The notes under the pieces are model-generated. The model had not been told where the DNA came from, made no database searches, and was given only the letters and a program-made list of their open reading frames with translations. This document shows positions 25,860 through 36,450 of a stretch of DNA of 64,000 nucleotides, in pieces (positions within the stretch are counted from its first letter, which is position 1; each line of letters opens with the position of its first letter). The stretch is from Geomonas ferrireducens. Its GTDB lineage: Bacteria; Desulfobacterota; Desulfuromonadia; Geobacterales; Geobacteraceae. The stretch lies in assembly GCF_004917065.1 (NCBI RefSeq), contig NZ_SSYA01000003.1:936602-1000601 (forward strand), written 5' to 3'. Both the position numbers and the translations under genes were made by a program.

Positions 25860-26993
25860 ATGCTATCAAATGGAAAAGCCAACACCTTTTCCGCCCTTTC
25901 CGCCTTGTTGTCTGTTGCAATTCTACTCATCGTCGCCCCCGCCACCTCTCTTGCCACTGATGTCTCGCTAGCCTGGGACCCAAGCCCCGACCCCGACCTC
26001 GCGGGTTACCGCATCTATTACCAGGCAAACTCCGTCGCCGTCCCGTTTCAGGGAACCGGCGCCTTCGAGGGTAACGCCCCTGTCGACGGAAGAAACAGCA
26101 CCACTGCGACGATAAGCGGGCTGGATCCGGCTAACTCCTATTATTTCGCCGTAACCGCCTACAACTCCTCTGGTGCCGAGAGCGTCTACTCCAACATCGT
26201 CTCGGTGCCGGAGACGCTTCCCCCGACCGTCAGCATAACCTCGCCGGCCAATAACGATGCGGTCTCCGGGACGGTGTCTGTCACCGCTTCGGCCACCGAC
26301 AACGCCGGTATCGCAAGGGTGCAGTTCCTGGTAAACGGGGTGCCGGTCTTCGAGACGGCCAAGGCCCCATACAGCTTCGCCTGGAACGTCGCCTCCCTGG
26401 CCAAGGGAAGCTACGACCTAGCCGCCAGGGCCGTCGATATCTCAGGCAACGAGGCGGTATCGAAAGCGGTCACCGTTTCGGTGCCGGGGGACGTGATCTC
26501 CCCCACGGTATCCCTTGTCACCCCGTCACCGGCCACTGCCGTTGGCGGTACGGTCTCCATCTCCGCCAGCGCAAAGGACGATGTCGGGGTCGCAAGGCTG
26601 GAGCTGTACCTCGACGGGACGTCGGTTTACAGCGGAGCCCAAAACTCGGTGAGCTTCGACTTCAACAGCACACTGGCTGCCAACGGCAGCCACATCGTGA
26701 GCGCCCGGGCCTACGATGCGGCCGGCAACATCGGCTCCGCTTCGGCCACCTTCTCGGTTTACAACGCCGTCAAGCTCACCGACCCGACCCCGCCGGCAAC
26801 GGTCTCGGCACCCCTCACCATAGCGGACGCCCAGCTCGCGCTGCAGATCGCCTCGAGCCAGGTCGTCCCGGGGAGCGAGGAGCTTTTGCGCCTGGACCTT
26901 GCCCCCTACGTGAACGGCACCTCGCAGCCCAACGGCAGGATCGATACCGGCGATATCGTGGTGATCCTCTCTCTGCTCACGGGGAAGATCTAG
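25860..26993 (+). CDS. Secreted FN3 + Ig-like protein 2 with C-terminal dockerin-like domain
   Basis: A 377-residue paralogue of the preceding protein. Signal peptide to about residue 35 (VAPATSLATDV), FN3 domain with VSLAWDPSPDPDLAGYRIYY, and two Ig-like domains with DNAGIARVQF/DDVGVARLEL and AYDAAGN. The last ~60 residues change character: TIADAQLALQIA, LRLDLAPYVNG, then PNGRIDTGDIVVILSLL. These are two short helix-loop segments with Asp/Asn-rich loops that resemble dockerin-type calcium-binding repeats. ATG 25860 has GGGAG five bases before it. The following lipoprotein gene starts 30 bp after the stop, so both probably share the riboswitch. Confidence 0.82.
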   Translation: MLSNGKANTFSALSALLSVAILLIVAPATSLATDVSLAWDPSPDPDLAGYRIYYQANSVAVPFQGTGAFEGNAPVDGRNSTTATISGLDPANSYYFAVTAYNSSGAESVYSNIVSVPETLPPTVSITSPANNDAVSGTVSVTASATDNAGIARVQFLVNGVPVFETAKAPYSFAWNVASLAKGSYDLAARAVDISGNEAVSKAVTVSVPGDVISPTVSLVTPSPATAVGGTVSISASAKDDVGVARLELYLDGTSVYSGAQNSVSFDFNSTLAANGSHIVSARAYDAAGNIGSASATFSVYNAVKLTDPTPPATVSAPLTIADAQLALQIASSQVVPGSEELLRLDLAPYVNGTSQPNGRIDTGDIVVILSLLTGKI

Positions 26994-27023
26994 ATGGGGC
27001 ACACTGGATTATGGAGGGAAACG

Positions 27024-27746
27024 ATGCGGTTTTTTAAGCGGGCCCTGGTGGCCCTTATGGTGATGACTTTCGCTGCCTGCGGCGGCGGGGGAGGAGGGGG
27101 GAGTGAGGTAGGGGGAGCCGATTCCGGCGGTCCGGACCGCACCGCTCCCAGCGTGGCGCTCACCGCCCCGGTGGAGGGGACCGTGGTGCACGGGGTCACC
27201 CTCATCAAGGCCGCGGCCTCCGATGACGTGGGGGTTGCGCGGGTAGAGTTCTACCTGAACGGGGTGCTGCAGGGAAGCGCCACCAGCGCCCCATACTCCT
27301 TTTCCTGGGATCCGTCAGGAGTCGCTAAGGGTAGCTACAACTGGACTGCAAAGGCCTATGACGGCGCCGGCAACGTGCAGACCTCCACCGAGGTCGCGGT
27401 AACCGTGCCGATCTACGCGGCGATGAGCACCGTACTAAGCGGCAGTACGGCGGTAGGGACGGTGTTTCTTGCCGGGCTCCCGGCGGCGGCTCCTTACGGA
27501 GTGAACTTAGTGGTGACCATGCCGACGGGTGCGACTCTTGCCGGCGCCGACGCTTCCGGACCCTATGCGGCGAACGGTATTGCCGGCACCTCCGGCAGCA
27601 ATGCCGTCATACTCGCAAGCAGCTCCCTTGCCTCGGGAGAGATCCTGAAGCTTTCCTTCACCAATGTTCCCGCCGGAGCGGTGGCGGGGGATTTCGCCGT
27701 CGCCGTGTCGGCGGTGTTTGACGGCGGGGGCACCCAAATCCAGTAA
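27024..27746 (+). CDS. Lipoprotein with Ig-like and cohesin-like domains
   Basis: A 240-residue protein. MRFFKRALVALMVMTFAAC is a lipoprotein signal with the lipidated Cys19, then a run of seven Gly as a flexible linker. Residues ~40-130 form one Ig-like domain (DDVGVARVEFYLNGVLQGSA, AYDGAGN). Residues ~135-240 are a beta-sandwich-like region (FLAGLPAAAPYGVNLVVTM, SSSLASGEILKLSFTNVPAG) that loosely recalls cohesin/carbohydrate-binding folds. It could anchor the dockerin-like partner encoded just upstream, but this pairing is inference. GGAGGG precedes ATG by five bases. It is the last gene of the riboswitch 2 unit. Confidence 0.75.
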   Translation: MRFFKRALVALMVMTFAACGGGGGGGSEVGGADSGGPDRTAPSVALTAPVEGTVVHGVTLIKAAASDDVGVARVEFYLNGVLQGSATSAPYSFSWDPSGVAKGSYNWTAKAYDGAGNVQTSTEVAVTVPIYAAMSTVLSGSTAVGTVFLAGLPAAAPYGVNLVVTMPTGATLAGADASGPYAANGIAGTSGSNAVILASSSLASGEILKLSFTNVPAGAVAGDFAVAVSAVFDGGGTQIQ

Positions 27747-27778
27747 GGTTCGGGGCGGTTTAAGTGTGGCAGGAGGCG

Positions 27779-28504
27779 CTAGTGCCTCTTGTGGTTCTGT
27801 CTCGTGTCGAAGAAACTCTTGTTGAGCAGGATCGCCTTGCCGTCCAGGATGCTGATCGCCTGAGACTTCTCAAGGCTGCGCAAGACCCGGCTCATGGTCT
27901 CGCGGGTCACCGAGGCGTAGCTCGCCATCTGCTGGTGCGTCATCTTCACGTCGATGATCACACCGCGGTCGTCGCGCACGCCGTAAAGCTCCCCCAACCG
28001 GTCCAGGAGGGATAGCACCCGGTCTTGGGCGTTCTCGGCGTTGAAGCTCAGGACCTTGATCATCTCCCACGATTCGCGCAGCCGGCTGCACAGAAGCTCG
28101 ATGATCTTTTTGCGGATCTCCTCGTTGCGCAAAAGGTACTCTTCAAAATCCGTCCTGTGCAAAAGCCCGATCACCGAGTCCTCGTGCGCGATAATGGTCG
28201 CCGGCGAGGTCTTGTTGTCCAGAAGCGACATCTCCCCGAAGAAGTCGTTTTTCTTGTGGATGGTGATGATCTGCTCTTTTCCCTCGTCGTTCATCTTCAC
28301 TACGCGCACCTTCCCGGAATAAATCAGGTACATGTAGTTCGATGTATCCTCCTCGTAGAGCACTATCTGTTCCTTTTCGTAGTTCTTTTTCCTGAACAGT
28401 TTTTCGACCTGTTCCACCTGTTCCGGGGTGAGGGAGGAGAAGAATGGGATGTTGCTGATAACGCAGGATTCCTGCTTCTGTCTTTGTGACGCCGGTCCTG
28501 TCAT
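27779..28504 (-). CDS. Crp/Fnr family transcriptional regulator
   Basis: A 241-residue regulator with an N-terminal cyclic-nucleotide-binding-type beta roll (about 15-135; EGKEQIITIHKKNDFFGEMS) and a C-terminal winged helix with MTHQQMASYASVTRETMSRV as recognition helix. No Fnr-type N-terminal cysteine cluster is visible, so it is not a classical [4Fe-4S] sensor. FFGEMSLLDNKTSPATI resembles the CRP cAMP pocket (FGExxLL...R/SxA), but the usual Arg is replaced by Ser-Pro, so the ligand is uncertain. It is divergent from the dehydrogenase gene and may bind the palindrome at 28544-28555 and the CRP-like site near 24209. Confidence 0.9.
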   Translation of the reverse strand: MTGPASQRQKQESCVISNIPFFSSLTPEQVEQVEKLFRKKNYEKEQIVLYEEDTSNYMYLIYSGKVRVVKMNDEGKEQIITIHKKNDFFGEMSLLDNKTSPATIIAHEDSVIGLLHRTDFEEYLLRNEEIRKKIIELLCSRLRESWEMIKVLSFNAENAQDRVLSLLDRLGELYGVRDDRGVIIDVKMTHQQMASYASVTRETMSRVLRSLEKSQAISILDGKAILLNKSFFDTRQNHKRH

Positions 28505-28543
28505 TTTTACCGCCTCCTGCTTGCAATTTACCCCAGTCTATCA

Positions 28544-28555
28544 GTGATTTATCAC
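28544..28555. promoter_or_regulatory. Palindromic candidate operator of the Crp/Fnr regulator
   Basis: GTGAT-TT-ATCAC is a perfect 5+5 inverted repeat between the divergent Crp/Fnr gene and the dehydrogenase promoter. The half-site is the same as in the CRP-like site at 24203-24216, but the centre is two bases instead of four. Confidence 0.35.
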
Positions 28556-28568
28556 AAACAATTAGCAC

Positions 28569-28597
28569 TTGTCAATTTGTGCCTGAGGCTGTATAGG
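28569..28597 (+). promoter_or_regulatory. Sigma-70 promoter for the UDP-sugar dehydrogenase gene
   Basis: TTGTCA and TATAGG are separated by 17 bases. The predicted transcript would start near 28604, about 50 bases before the TTG start codon. Confidence 0.5.
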
Positions 28598-28654
28598 TAT
28601 AGCTGTGTTCAGTGCGGCTCTGTGAGTGCCGCTATTCTTTACCAGGAGGATCTC

Positions 28655-29941
28655 TTGACGGCAGAACGTATTATTTCGGTGGTGGGGTTGGGCTACGTCG
28701 GCCTGCCCGTCGCAGTGGCTTTCGGAAAGTGCCGTACCACCATAGGTTTCGATATAAACCGCAACAGGATCATGGAACTGCGCGAGGGACGCGATCACAC
28801 CGGCGAGGTGGAGGGCGCGGACCTGGCCGAAGCCGACATACTCTTCACCGACCGCGTCGAAGACCTGAAAAAGGCGGACTTCCACATCGTCGCGGTCCCC
28901 ACCCCCATCGACCAGGCCAACCAGCCTGACCTCACCCTCATGTATCGCGCCAGTGAAACGGTAGGTAGTGCCCTCAAAAAGGGTGACATCGTGGTCTACG
29001 AGTCGACGGTGTACCCCGGCGTAACTGAGGAGGAGTGCCTCCCGATCCTCGAGCGGGTCTCAGGGCTCAGGGGAGGGGTGGACTTCAAGGTCGGCTACAG
29101 CCCGGAGCGGATCAACCCGGGGGACCGGGAACACACCTTCACCAAGATCAAGAAGGTTGTCTCCGGGCAGGACGCCGAGACCCTGGAGGTGGTGGCGCAG
29201 GTGTACGGCTCCGTGGTGACTGCCGGCGTCTTTCGCGCCTCCTCGATCAAGGTGGCCGAGGCGGCGAAGGTGATCGAGAACACGCAGCGCGACCTGAACA
29301 TCGCCCTCATGAACGAGCTTGCCCTCATCTTCGACCGGATGGGGATCGACACGGGGGATGTGCTTGCCGCCGCCGGGAGCAAGTGGAACTTCCTGAACTT
29401 CCGCCCCGGTCTCGTCGGGGGGCACTGCATCGGGGTGGACCCCTACTACCTGACCCACAAGGCGGAGAAGAACGGCTACATCCCGCAGGTCATCCTCGCC
29501 GGGCGGCGCATCAACGACGGCATGGGGAAATTCGTGGCGCAGCGCGCGGTGAAGGAAATCATCAGGGCGGGGCACCAAGTGCTGGGCTCCTGCGTCACCG
29601 TGCTCGGCCTCACCTTCAAGGAGAACTGCCCGGATCTCAGGAACTCCAAGGTTATCGATATCGTGAAGGAGTTTGAAGACTACGGCGTAGAGGTCCAGGT
29701 GTGCGACCCGATGGCGGACCCCGAAGAGGCGCATCACGAATACGGCGTCAGGATCATGCCGATGTCGAAGCTAAAGCCTGCGGTAGCTGTGGTGGTCGCT
29801 GTGGCCCACCGCGAGTACCAGGAAATGGGCCCCGCCGATTTCGCGCGGCTCATGGGGAGAAACCCGGTGCTCATCGACGTGAAGGGGCTCTTCGACAGGG
29901 GGCTTATGAACGGGGCCGGGATACGGGTCTGGAAGCTGTAA
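28655..29941 (+). CDS. tviB: Nucleotide-sugar dehydrogenase (TviB/WbpA-like, UDP-GlcNAc/GalNAc 6-dehydrogenase)
   Basis: A 428-residue NAD-dependent UDP-sugar dehydrogenase. The N-terminal Rossmann fingerprint is VVGLGYVGLPVAVAFG, YESTVYPGVTEEECLP and GYSPERINPGD are substrate motifs, and GGHCIGVDPYY contains the catalytic Cys258. It oxidises the C6 of a UDP-HexNAc to the uronic acid, supplying an acidic sugar for the polymer. TTG 28655 is chosen because AGGAGGA lies four bases before it and translation from there begins right at the Rossmann fold. TviB is the best guess; WecC/WbpA-type substrates cannot be excluded. Confidence 0.85.
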   Translation: MTAERIISVVGLGYVGLPVAVAFGKCRTTIGFDINRNRIMELREGRDHTGEVEGADLAEADILFTDRVEDLKKADFHIVAVPTPIDQANQPDLTLMYRASETVGSALKKGDIVVYESTVYPGVTEEECLPILERVSGLRGGVDFKVGYSPERINPGDREHTFTKIKKVVSGQDAETLEVVAQVYGSVVTAGVFRASSIKVAEAAKVIENTQRDLNIALMNELALIFDRMGIDTGDVLAAAGSKWNFLNFRPGLVGGHCIGVDPYYLTHKAEKNGYIPQVILAGRRINDGMGKFVAQRAVKEIIRAGHQVLGSCVTVLGLTFKENCPDLRNSKVIDIVKEFEDYGVEVQVCDPMADPEEAHHEYGVRIMPMSKLKPAVAVVVAVAHREYQEMGPADFARLMGRNPVLIDVKGLFDRGLMNGAGIRVWKL

Positions 29942-29968
29942 CAGAGGTCGGCCGGCCGAGGGGATGCC

Positions 29969-32041
29969 ATGGCGCTTTCGCTGATCGCGGTTTTGTTGCT
30001 GCTTGTTACCGTACTGCGCATCGTGCAGTTGGAGAAGCGAAGCGCCGTCCGCAGTTTCCTGGCTTTACCCGTCCTCGCCCTGGCGGTCCTTGAGCTTACC
30101 GACCTGCTTGCCCTCGAATCGTTTTGGCCCGCGAGGGACTGGAAAAGGACGGGGCTATTCGTGGAGGCGCTCCTGCCTCCCTTGTGGCTCCTTCTGAGTC
30201 TAACTTATGCGCGCGAGCTCCCGGAGCGGGGGCTCGCCGTCCGGACGCGGGTCCTCCTCGCCTGTGGCTGTCTGCTTCTGTTGGTGCCCGCTTTTCTCCC
30301 CGTCGCCTCCTTTTACTACGCCCCTGATTTCCCGGTGGAGCCGCTGCTTTTTCTGGCCGACGCGGGTTTCTACTTCTACATCGCCATCCTTGCGCTGCTC
30401 GTGATGGCGCTCATCAACTTCGAGTCCACCCTGGCGCACGCCTCGTCCGAGGCCCTGTGGCGCGTGAAGCTCGACATCGTTGCGCTCTTCGCGATGCTGT
30501 CCGTGCTCGTGTTCTACTACTCGAACGCGCTCTTGTACCGCTCCATCAACATGGAGCTCGTCCCGCTGCGCTCTTTTGTTTTTATCGTCGCCTCCATCAT
30601 GATGCTCTACGCCCGTACCCACTGGCGCGGCAGCGCCCGGGTGAAGGTTTCCCAGGCGGTATTGCTGAAATCGGTCGTCATCTCGGTGATCGCGGTCTAT
30701 CTCATCCTGCTGGGGCTTCTGGGGGAGGGAATGAGGTACTTCGGGCCGCTGTTCCCCCGGGTGCTCACCCTGGCCCTTTGCTTTGCAGGCGGCATCCTTT
30801 TGCTGCTGCTCCTTCTCTCCGAGCGCGCCAACCGCGAGTTCAAGGTCTTCCTGCACAAACATTTCTACCAGAGCAAGTACGACTACCGCTCGCAGTGGCT
30901 GGGGCTTACCCAGAGGCTCGCCACCTTCGACAGCGCCGACGAGCTGGTGCATCGGGTGCTCCAGGCCTACTGCGAGATCTTCGGCGTGCGCGGCGCGGCC
31001 CTGTACCAGCACCAGAAGGGGGTCGGGTGGTACTGTGTCGGCGGCCTTCTTGAGTTGGAGCCGATGACCGAGACCATCGAGGACGACAGCCCCATCCTCG
31101 CCTCGCTGCGCGAGAAACAGTGGGTTTTCAGCTCCTCCGATGCGAACCCCGAACTGACGGAGGCCGACCGCGCCATGCTTGCTCGCTACGGCATCTCCTT
31201 CGTGATCCCCCTTTCAGAAGGGGAGGCCCTTTCAGGCTTCATCGTGCTGGGTGCGCAGGTCGTCCCGGACGAGCAGTACCGCTACGAGGATTTCGACCTG
31301 ATGAAGACCATCGCGCGTCAGGTCTCGGTCGCCATGCAGCACCAGCGTCTTTCCGAGCAGCTAACCCAGGCGAAGGCGATGGAGGCGGTCGGAAGCCTCG
31401 CAACCTTCGTGGCGCACGACCTTAAAAACCTCGCGGCCACCATTTCGCTAGTCCTGCAGAACGCGGGGGAGCACATAGACAACCCCGAATTCCAGAAGGA
31501 CATGCTGAACAGCCTCGGCAACACCACCAGGAAAATGCAGGGCCTCATCGGCCGTCTGCGGAACCTCGGGGAAAGCGAGCTTTTGCAGAGGCGTCCCGTC
31601 GAGATCCTGTCCCTTGCCAGACGCTGCGCCGAGATGGTGCAGGGAAGGACGATAGATGTCACCGGGAGCTGCCAGATGGTCCTTGGCGATGCGGAGGAGT
31701 TGCAGAAGGTGCTTTTGAACCTCTTTTTGAACGCGGTGGAGGCCTCCGCGCCGGAGACCCCCATAACCGCCGAGGTAGGATGCAACGCCTCCCCCTTCAT
31801 CAGGGTGACCGACCGCGGCTGCGGCATGTCGCCGCGCTTCATCAGAAATGATTTGTTCGTCCCATTCCGCACCTCGAAAAGGACCGGTTTGGGGATCGGG
31901 CTTTACCAGTCGCGGCAGATAGTCGCGGCGCACGGCGGCAGGATCGAGGTCGCAAGCGTCGAGGGGGAAGGGACGGTGTTCACCGTTCACCTCCCTGTCG
32001 CGCAGGCCGAACCGGCAAGAGGGTGCAGCGCCGCCGCATAG
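29969..32041 (+). CDS. prsK: XrtA/PEP-CTERM system histidine kinase PrsK
   Basis: A 690-residue sensor kinase. Residues 1 to ~280 have eight or more membrane segments. A GAF domain follows (about 315-460, YQHQKGVGWYCVGG to PLSEGEALSGFIVLG), then the H-box VAHDLKNLAATIS with His483 and an HATPase domain with NLFLNAVEAS, DRGCGMS and GLGIGLYQSRQIVAAHGG. This layout matches PrsK (TIGR02916), partner of PrsR in controlling PEP-CTERM genes. It lies 27 bp after the dehydrogenase and 10 bp before prsR. The membrane part may sense envelope or lipid state. Confidence 0.92.
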   Translation: MALSLIAVLLLLVTVLRIVQLEKRSAVRSFLALPVLALAVLELTDLLALESFWPARDWKRTGLFVEALLPPLWLLLSLTYARELPERGLAVRTRVLLACGCLLLLVPAFLPVASFYYAPDFPVEPLLFLADAGFYFYIAILALLVMALINFESTLAHASSEALWRVKLDIVALFAMLSVLVFYYSNALLYRSINMELVPLRSFVFIVASIMMLYARTHWRGSARVKVSQAVLLKSVVISVIAVYLILLGLLGEGMRYFGPLFPRVLTLALCFAGGILLLLLLLSERANREFKVFLHKHFYQSKYDYRSQWLGLTQRLATFDSADELVHRVLQAYCEIFGVRGAALYQHQKGVGWYCVGGLLELEPMTETIEDDSPILASLREKQWVFSSSDANPELTEADRAMLARYGISFVIPLSEGEALSGFIVLGAQVVPDEQYRYEDFDLMKTIARQVSVAMQHQRLSEQLTQAKAMEAVGSLATFVAHDLKNLAATISLVLQNAGEHIDNPEFQKDMLNSLGNTTRKMQGLIGRLRNLGESELLQRRPVEILSLARRCAEMVQGRTIDVTGSCQMVLGDAEELQKVLLNLFLNAVEASAPETPITAEVGCNASPFIRVTDRGCGMSPRFIRNDLFVPFRTSKRTGLGIGLYQSRQIVAAHGGRIEVASVEGEGTVFTVHLPVAQAEPARGCSAAA

Positions 32042-32051
32042 AGGAGGAGTA

Positions 32052-33410
<1,359 letters not shown>

Positions 33411-33475
33411 AAATTTAAGCGCTCTACGTGAGGGCATGAGGTAGGGTGGCAGGCGGTAAAGGCTGCGTGAGCAAG

Positions 33476-33521
33476 AGAAAAGGCCGCCTCACCTTTGAAA
33501 GGGGAGGCGGCCTTCCTTTTT
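33476..33521. terminator. Bidirectional terminator between prsR and the chemoreceptor gene
   Basis: AAGGCCGCCTC and GAGGCGGCCTT form an 11-bp perfect stem with T-rich tails on both sides. It serves the convergent prsR and chemoreceptor genes. Confidence 0.85.
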
Positions 33522-33528
33522 CTGCGTC

Positions 33529-35952
33529 TTAGAAGCGCTCGAAGTCGCCGTGGTCGAGGTTGATGGCTACCCCTTTGTCGACCGCGGCCTGTCTGGCGCG
33601 CGCCCTGGTGTCTTTCTTGGCGCTCGTCCCGGAGTATGTGAGGGAGGCGGCTTCGCGCGCCCTCGTCCCCACCTCCCTCCGGCCGGCCGGGGCCTCGGCG
33701 CTGTCCACGTGGAAGAAGGAGATGGTTTCCTGCAGCTGGGCCGCCTGAGAGGAGAGCTCTTCGGCGGTGGATGACATCTCTTCCGCCACCGTGGCATTCT
33801 TCTGGATCACCTGGTCCAGCACCTGAATCGCCTGGTTGATCTGCTGTGCACCGCCGTCCTGCTCCTTGCTTGCCGCGCTGATCTCCTGGACCAGCTCCGC
33901 GGTCCTCTGGATGTTGGGCAGTATTTCCCCCAGAAGGGCCTCCGCCTTCTCCGCGATCTCCACGCTCGAGGTGGAGAGTGTCGATATCTCGCCGGCAGCC
34001 TTCTGGCTGCGCTCGGCGAGCTTTCTCACCTCGGCCGCCACCACCGCGAACCCCTTGCCGTGCTCACCTGCACGCGCCGCCTCGATGGCCGCGTTCAGCG
34101 CGAGCATGTTGGTCTGGCGTGCGATCTCCTCGACGATGGAGATCTTCCCGGCGATCTCCTTCATGGCGGCTAAGGTCTCTGCGACGGCCTTCCCTCCCTC
34201 CTGCGCGTCAGCGGCCGATTTCACCGCGATTCTCTCGGTTTGCATCGCGTTGTCGGCGGTCTGCCTGATGTTGGCGCTCATTTCTTCCATGGAGCTCGAT
34301 GCCTGCTCGGCCGAGGCCGCCTGCTCCGTTGCCCCCTGCGAGGTGTTCTCCGCGTTTTCGGCGAGTTCCTTGCTCCCGAGACTCACATTGTCCGCCGCCT
34401 GTTTCACGTCCAGTACCACGTCGGAGAGCTTGCGCACCATCGCCGCTAGGTCCTTGAGCAACTCATCCTTCTCCGAGCGCGGCGTCACTTCCACGGTCAG
34501 GTTCCCGTCGGCGATCTCCTTGGTGATGCCGATGACGCCGTCCATGGCCTGTTTAACGCTTTTTAGGCTGTCGTTGATCCTGGCGAAATCGGAGTGCGTC
34601 TCCTTCGTGTGCTGGTCCGGCTGCACGATGGCGAAATCGAGGTCAAGGTCCCCCTCCGAGAGGAGCCTGAGGTTGGAGGCCATCCGTTCGATCTCTACCT
34701 TGGTGTAGTCGCGGTTCCTTATGATCGCCGTCAGGTCCTGGACCACCTCGACGTAACCGATCTTCTCCCCCTTGCGGTTCAGCAGGTACGAGGTGTCCTG
34801 TTTGCAACCCGAGCCGCACCAGTCGAAGTAGCTCTCGCCTACTCCCCTTTGCAGCTGCTTGATGCCGCACCCCTCTGTGCTGCAGATGTTGGCCGCGGCG
34901 TTGCTGCAGGCTAGCCCGAGCGCGGTGACCCGGTCTCTGATGCGCCCCTCCTTGACCAGGAGCGCCTCGAAGGGTTTGTTCAGGAAGGTCCAGTTCATGT
35001 CGTTGTCGGTGACGTGGATGGGGAAGGGGACCGCATCGATGATCGCCTCGTACCAATCGTTCTTATCGACCACCACGTCGAGCGTCCGGTTCACCCCGTC
35101 CACGATGGCGCGAAACTCACCCTGGTGCCTGGAAGCGTCGGAGCGGGTCTGGAACTCACCGGCCAGCGCCGCGTTGACCAGCTTTTCCGTGTCCTCGATC
35201 ATGGCGCCGACGGCGTCCTTCACCCTGGAGAGGCTCGCGTTGATCTTGACGAAGTTCTCGCGGGTTACGCCGGTATGCTGGTCCGCATCCGCCACCTGCA
35301 GGTCGAGGTCGAGATTCCCCAGCGCCAGCCTGGTCAGGTTCTCAGCCATGCGCTCCACCTCCGCATGGGTATAGTCGCGGTTTCTGATCATGGCGGTGAG
35401 GTCGGTCACCGTCTCTACGTATCCGATTCGCTCCCCCTTGCGGTTTATCACGTAGGCAGTGTCCTGCTTGCATTCCAACCCGCACCAGTCGAAGAAGCTC
35501 TCGTTCACCCCTTTGTGCAGTTGCTTTATGCCGCATCCCTCGTTGTTGCAGATGTTGGCCGCGGCGTTGCTACAGGCAAGTCCCACGGCGGTGTCACGGT
35601 CCTTGATGCGCCCCTCGCGGACCAGGAGCGTCTCGAACGGCTTGTTCATGAAGGTCCATTTCATGTCGTTATCGGTTACGTGCACCGGAAACGGCACCGC
35701 GTCGATGATGGCGCGGAACCAGTCGTTTTTCTCAACGAGCCGTTCGCGTTCCTCTTCCAACGCCTGCGTCCTCGCGCCGACGGCACGGGAGAGCCAGATG
35801 CCTAGCGCGAGGGTGGCTATAAAGGCCGCCACTGAGACACCCACTCCGATCCCTGTCGAGCCCCGCATCGCGACGAGACAACCAGCCATGCCGAGCAAAG
35901 CTGCGACGGCGAATCCGACCAATACCTTTGCCTTCAGTTTCAGTTCACCCAT
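33529..35952 (-). CDS. Methyl-accepting chemotaxis protein with two cysteine-rich PAS domains
   Basis: An 807-residue chemoreceptor. Two membrane helices at 9-28 and 35-56 enclose almost no periplasmic loop, so sensing is probably cytoplasmic. Two PAS modules follow (about 75-190 and 297-412), near duplicates sharing [20 protein letters not shown]. Each carries five cysteines spaced C-x7-C-x4-C-x16-C-x3-C (127, 135, 140, 157, 161 and 349, 357, 362, 379, 383). HAMP-like linkers follow each PAS, then the signalling domain with the hairpin tip [20 protein letters not shown]. The cysteines suggest a metal, Fe-S or redox sensor. GGAAG precedes ATG. No CheB/CheR-binding pentapeptide is seen at the C-terminus. 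Confidence 0.88.
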   Translation of the reverse strand: MGELKLKAKVLVGFAVAALLGMAGCLVAMRGSTGIGVGVSVAAFIATLALGIWLSRAVGARTQALEEERERLVEKNDWFRAIIDAVPFPVHVTDNDMKWTFMNKPFETLLVREGRIKDRDTAVGLACSNAAANICNNEGCGIKQLHKGVNESFFDWCGLECKQDTAYVINRKGERIGYVETVTDLTAMIRNRDYTHAEVERMAENLTRLALGNLDLDLQVADADQHTGVTRENFVKINASLSRVKDAVGAMIEDTEKLVNAALAGEFQTRSDASRHQGEFRAIVDGVNRTLDVVVDKNDWYEAIIDAVPFPIHVTDNDMNWTFLNKPFEALLVKEGRIRDRVTALGLACSNAAANICSTEGCGIKQLQRGVGESYFDWCGSGCKQDTSYLLNRKGEKIGYVEVVQDLTAIIRNRDYTKVEIERMASNLRLLSEGDLDLDFAIVQPDQHTKETHSDFARINDSLKSVKQAMDGVIGITKEIADGNLTVEVTPRSEKDELLKDLAAMVRKLSDVVLDVKQAADNVSLGSKELAENAENTSQGATEQAASAEQASSSMEEMSANIRQTADNAMQTERIAVKSAADAQEGGKAVAETLAAMKEIAGKISIVEEIARQTNMLALNAAIEAARAGEHGKGFAVVAAEVRKLAERSQKAAGEISTLSTSSVEIAEKAEALLGEILPNIQRTAELVQEISAASKEQDGGAQQINQAIQVLDQVIQKNATVAEEMSSTAEELSSQAAQLQETISFFHVDSAEAPAGRREVGTRAREAASLTYSGTSAKKDTRARARQAAVDKGVAINLDHGDFERF

Positions 35953-36400
35953 TTTTCTTCCTGTCCTCTTTTCGGGTTGTAGTGACGGCGCCAGAACCGG
36001 CGCCTGGATAATTCAGCAGTCAGGCACGACAGGCATGCGGCATCTAGGGAGCAGAAAAGGTAATTTCTGTGCTTTCACCGGACGCGATTCTTTACAGAAT
36101 TGGTTGCTTCTTCGGAGGGGGGGCAATTTAATGTAGGAGAAAATGGTTGGTCATATCTAACGTGAGAAGGGGGGATACCGGGGTAGCTTACGATTTCCGT
36201 ATAACAGGCTGATAGTGCGGATAAAAAAAGTATACAGAACGGTAAATGTATTGCATTTTTTTTGACTAATCCTGTGCCGACCGCATTCATCATCTCACCG
36301 GCCAATGGCCGGTCCAGTTTTCCCGTGTTTTATCTGGTGGGGGCGCGCTGCCGGTCGCGAGGTGGGGTGGCGGGCTTTCAGCGTGCCGTCGCAGAGGAAG
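35953..36400. other. Intergenic region without a gene
   Basis: No convincing reading frame. It holds two strong hairpin-forming sequences, GGCGCC-agaacc-GGCGCC at 35987-36004 in the chemoreceptor leader and ACCGGCCAATGGCCGGT near 36298-36314, and an AT-rich stretch around 36200-36270. Short candidate frames here have no ribosome-binding site. Confidence 0.5.
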
Positions 36401-36434
36401 AAAAAAAGGGCCGGCATCTTCTGCCGGCCCTTTT
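36401..36434. terminator. Terminator downstream of the zinc-ribbon gene
   Basis: AAAAGGGCCGGC and GCCGGCCCTTTT form a perfect 12-bp stem with a 7-base loop. On the - strand it ends in a long T run (from AAAAAAA at 36401), so it should terminate the small zinc-ribbon transcript. Confidence 0.85.
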
Positions 36435-36450
36435 CGCGTTGAGACGTCTT

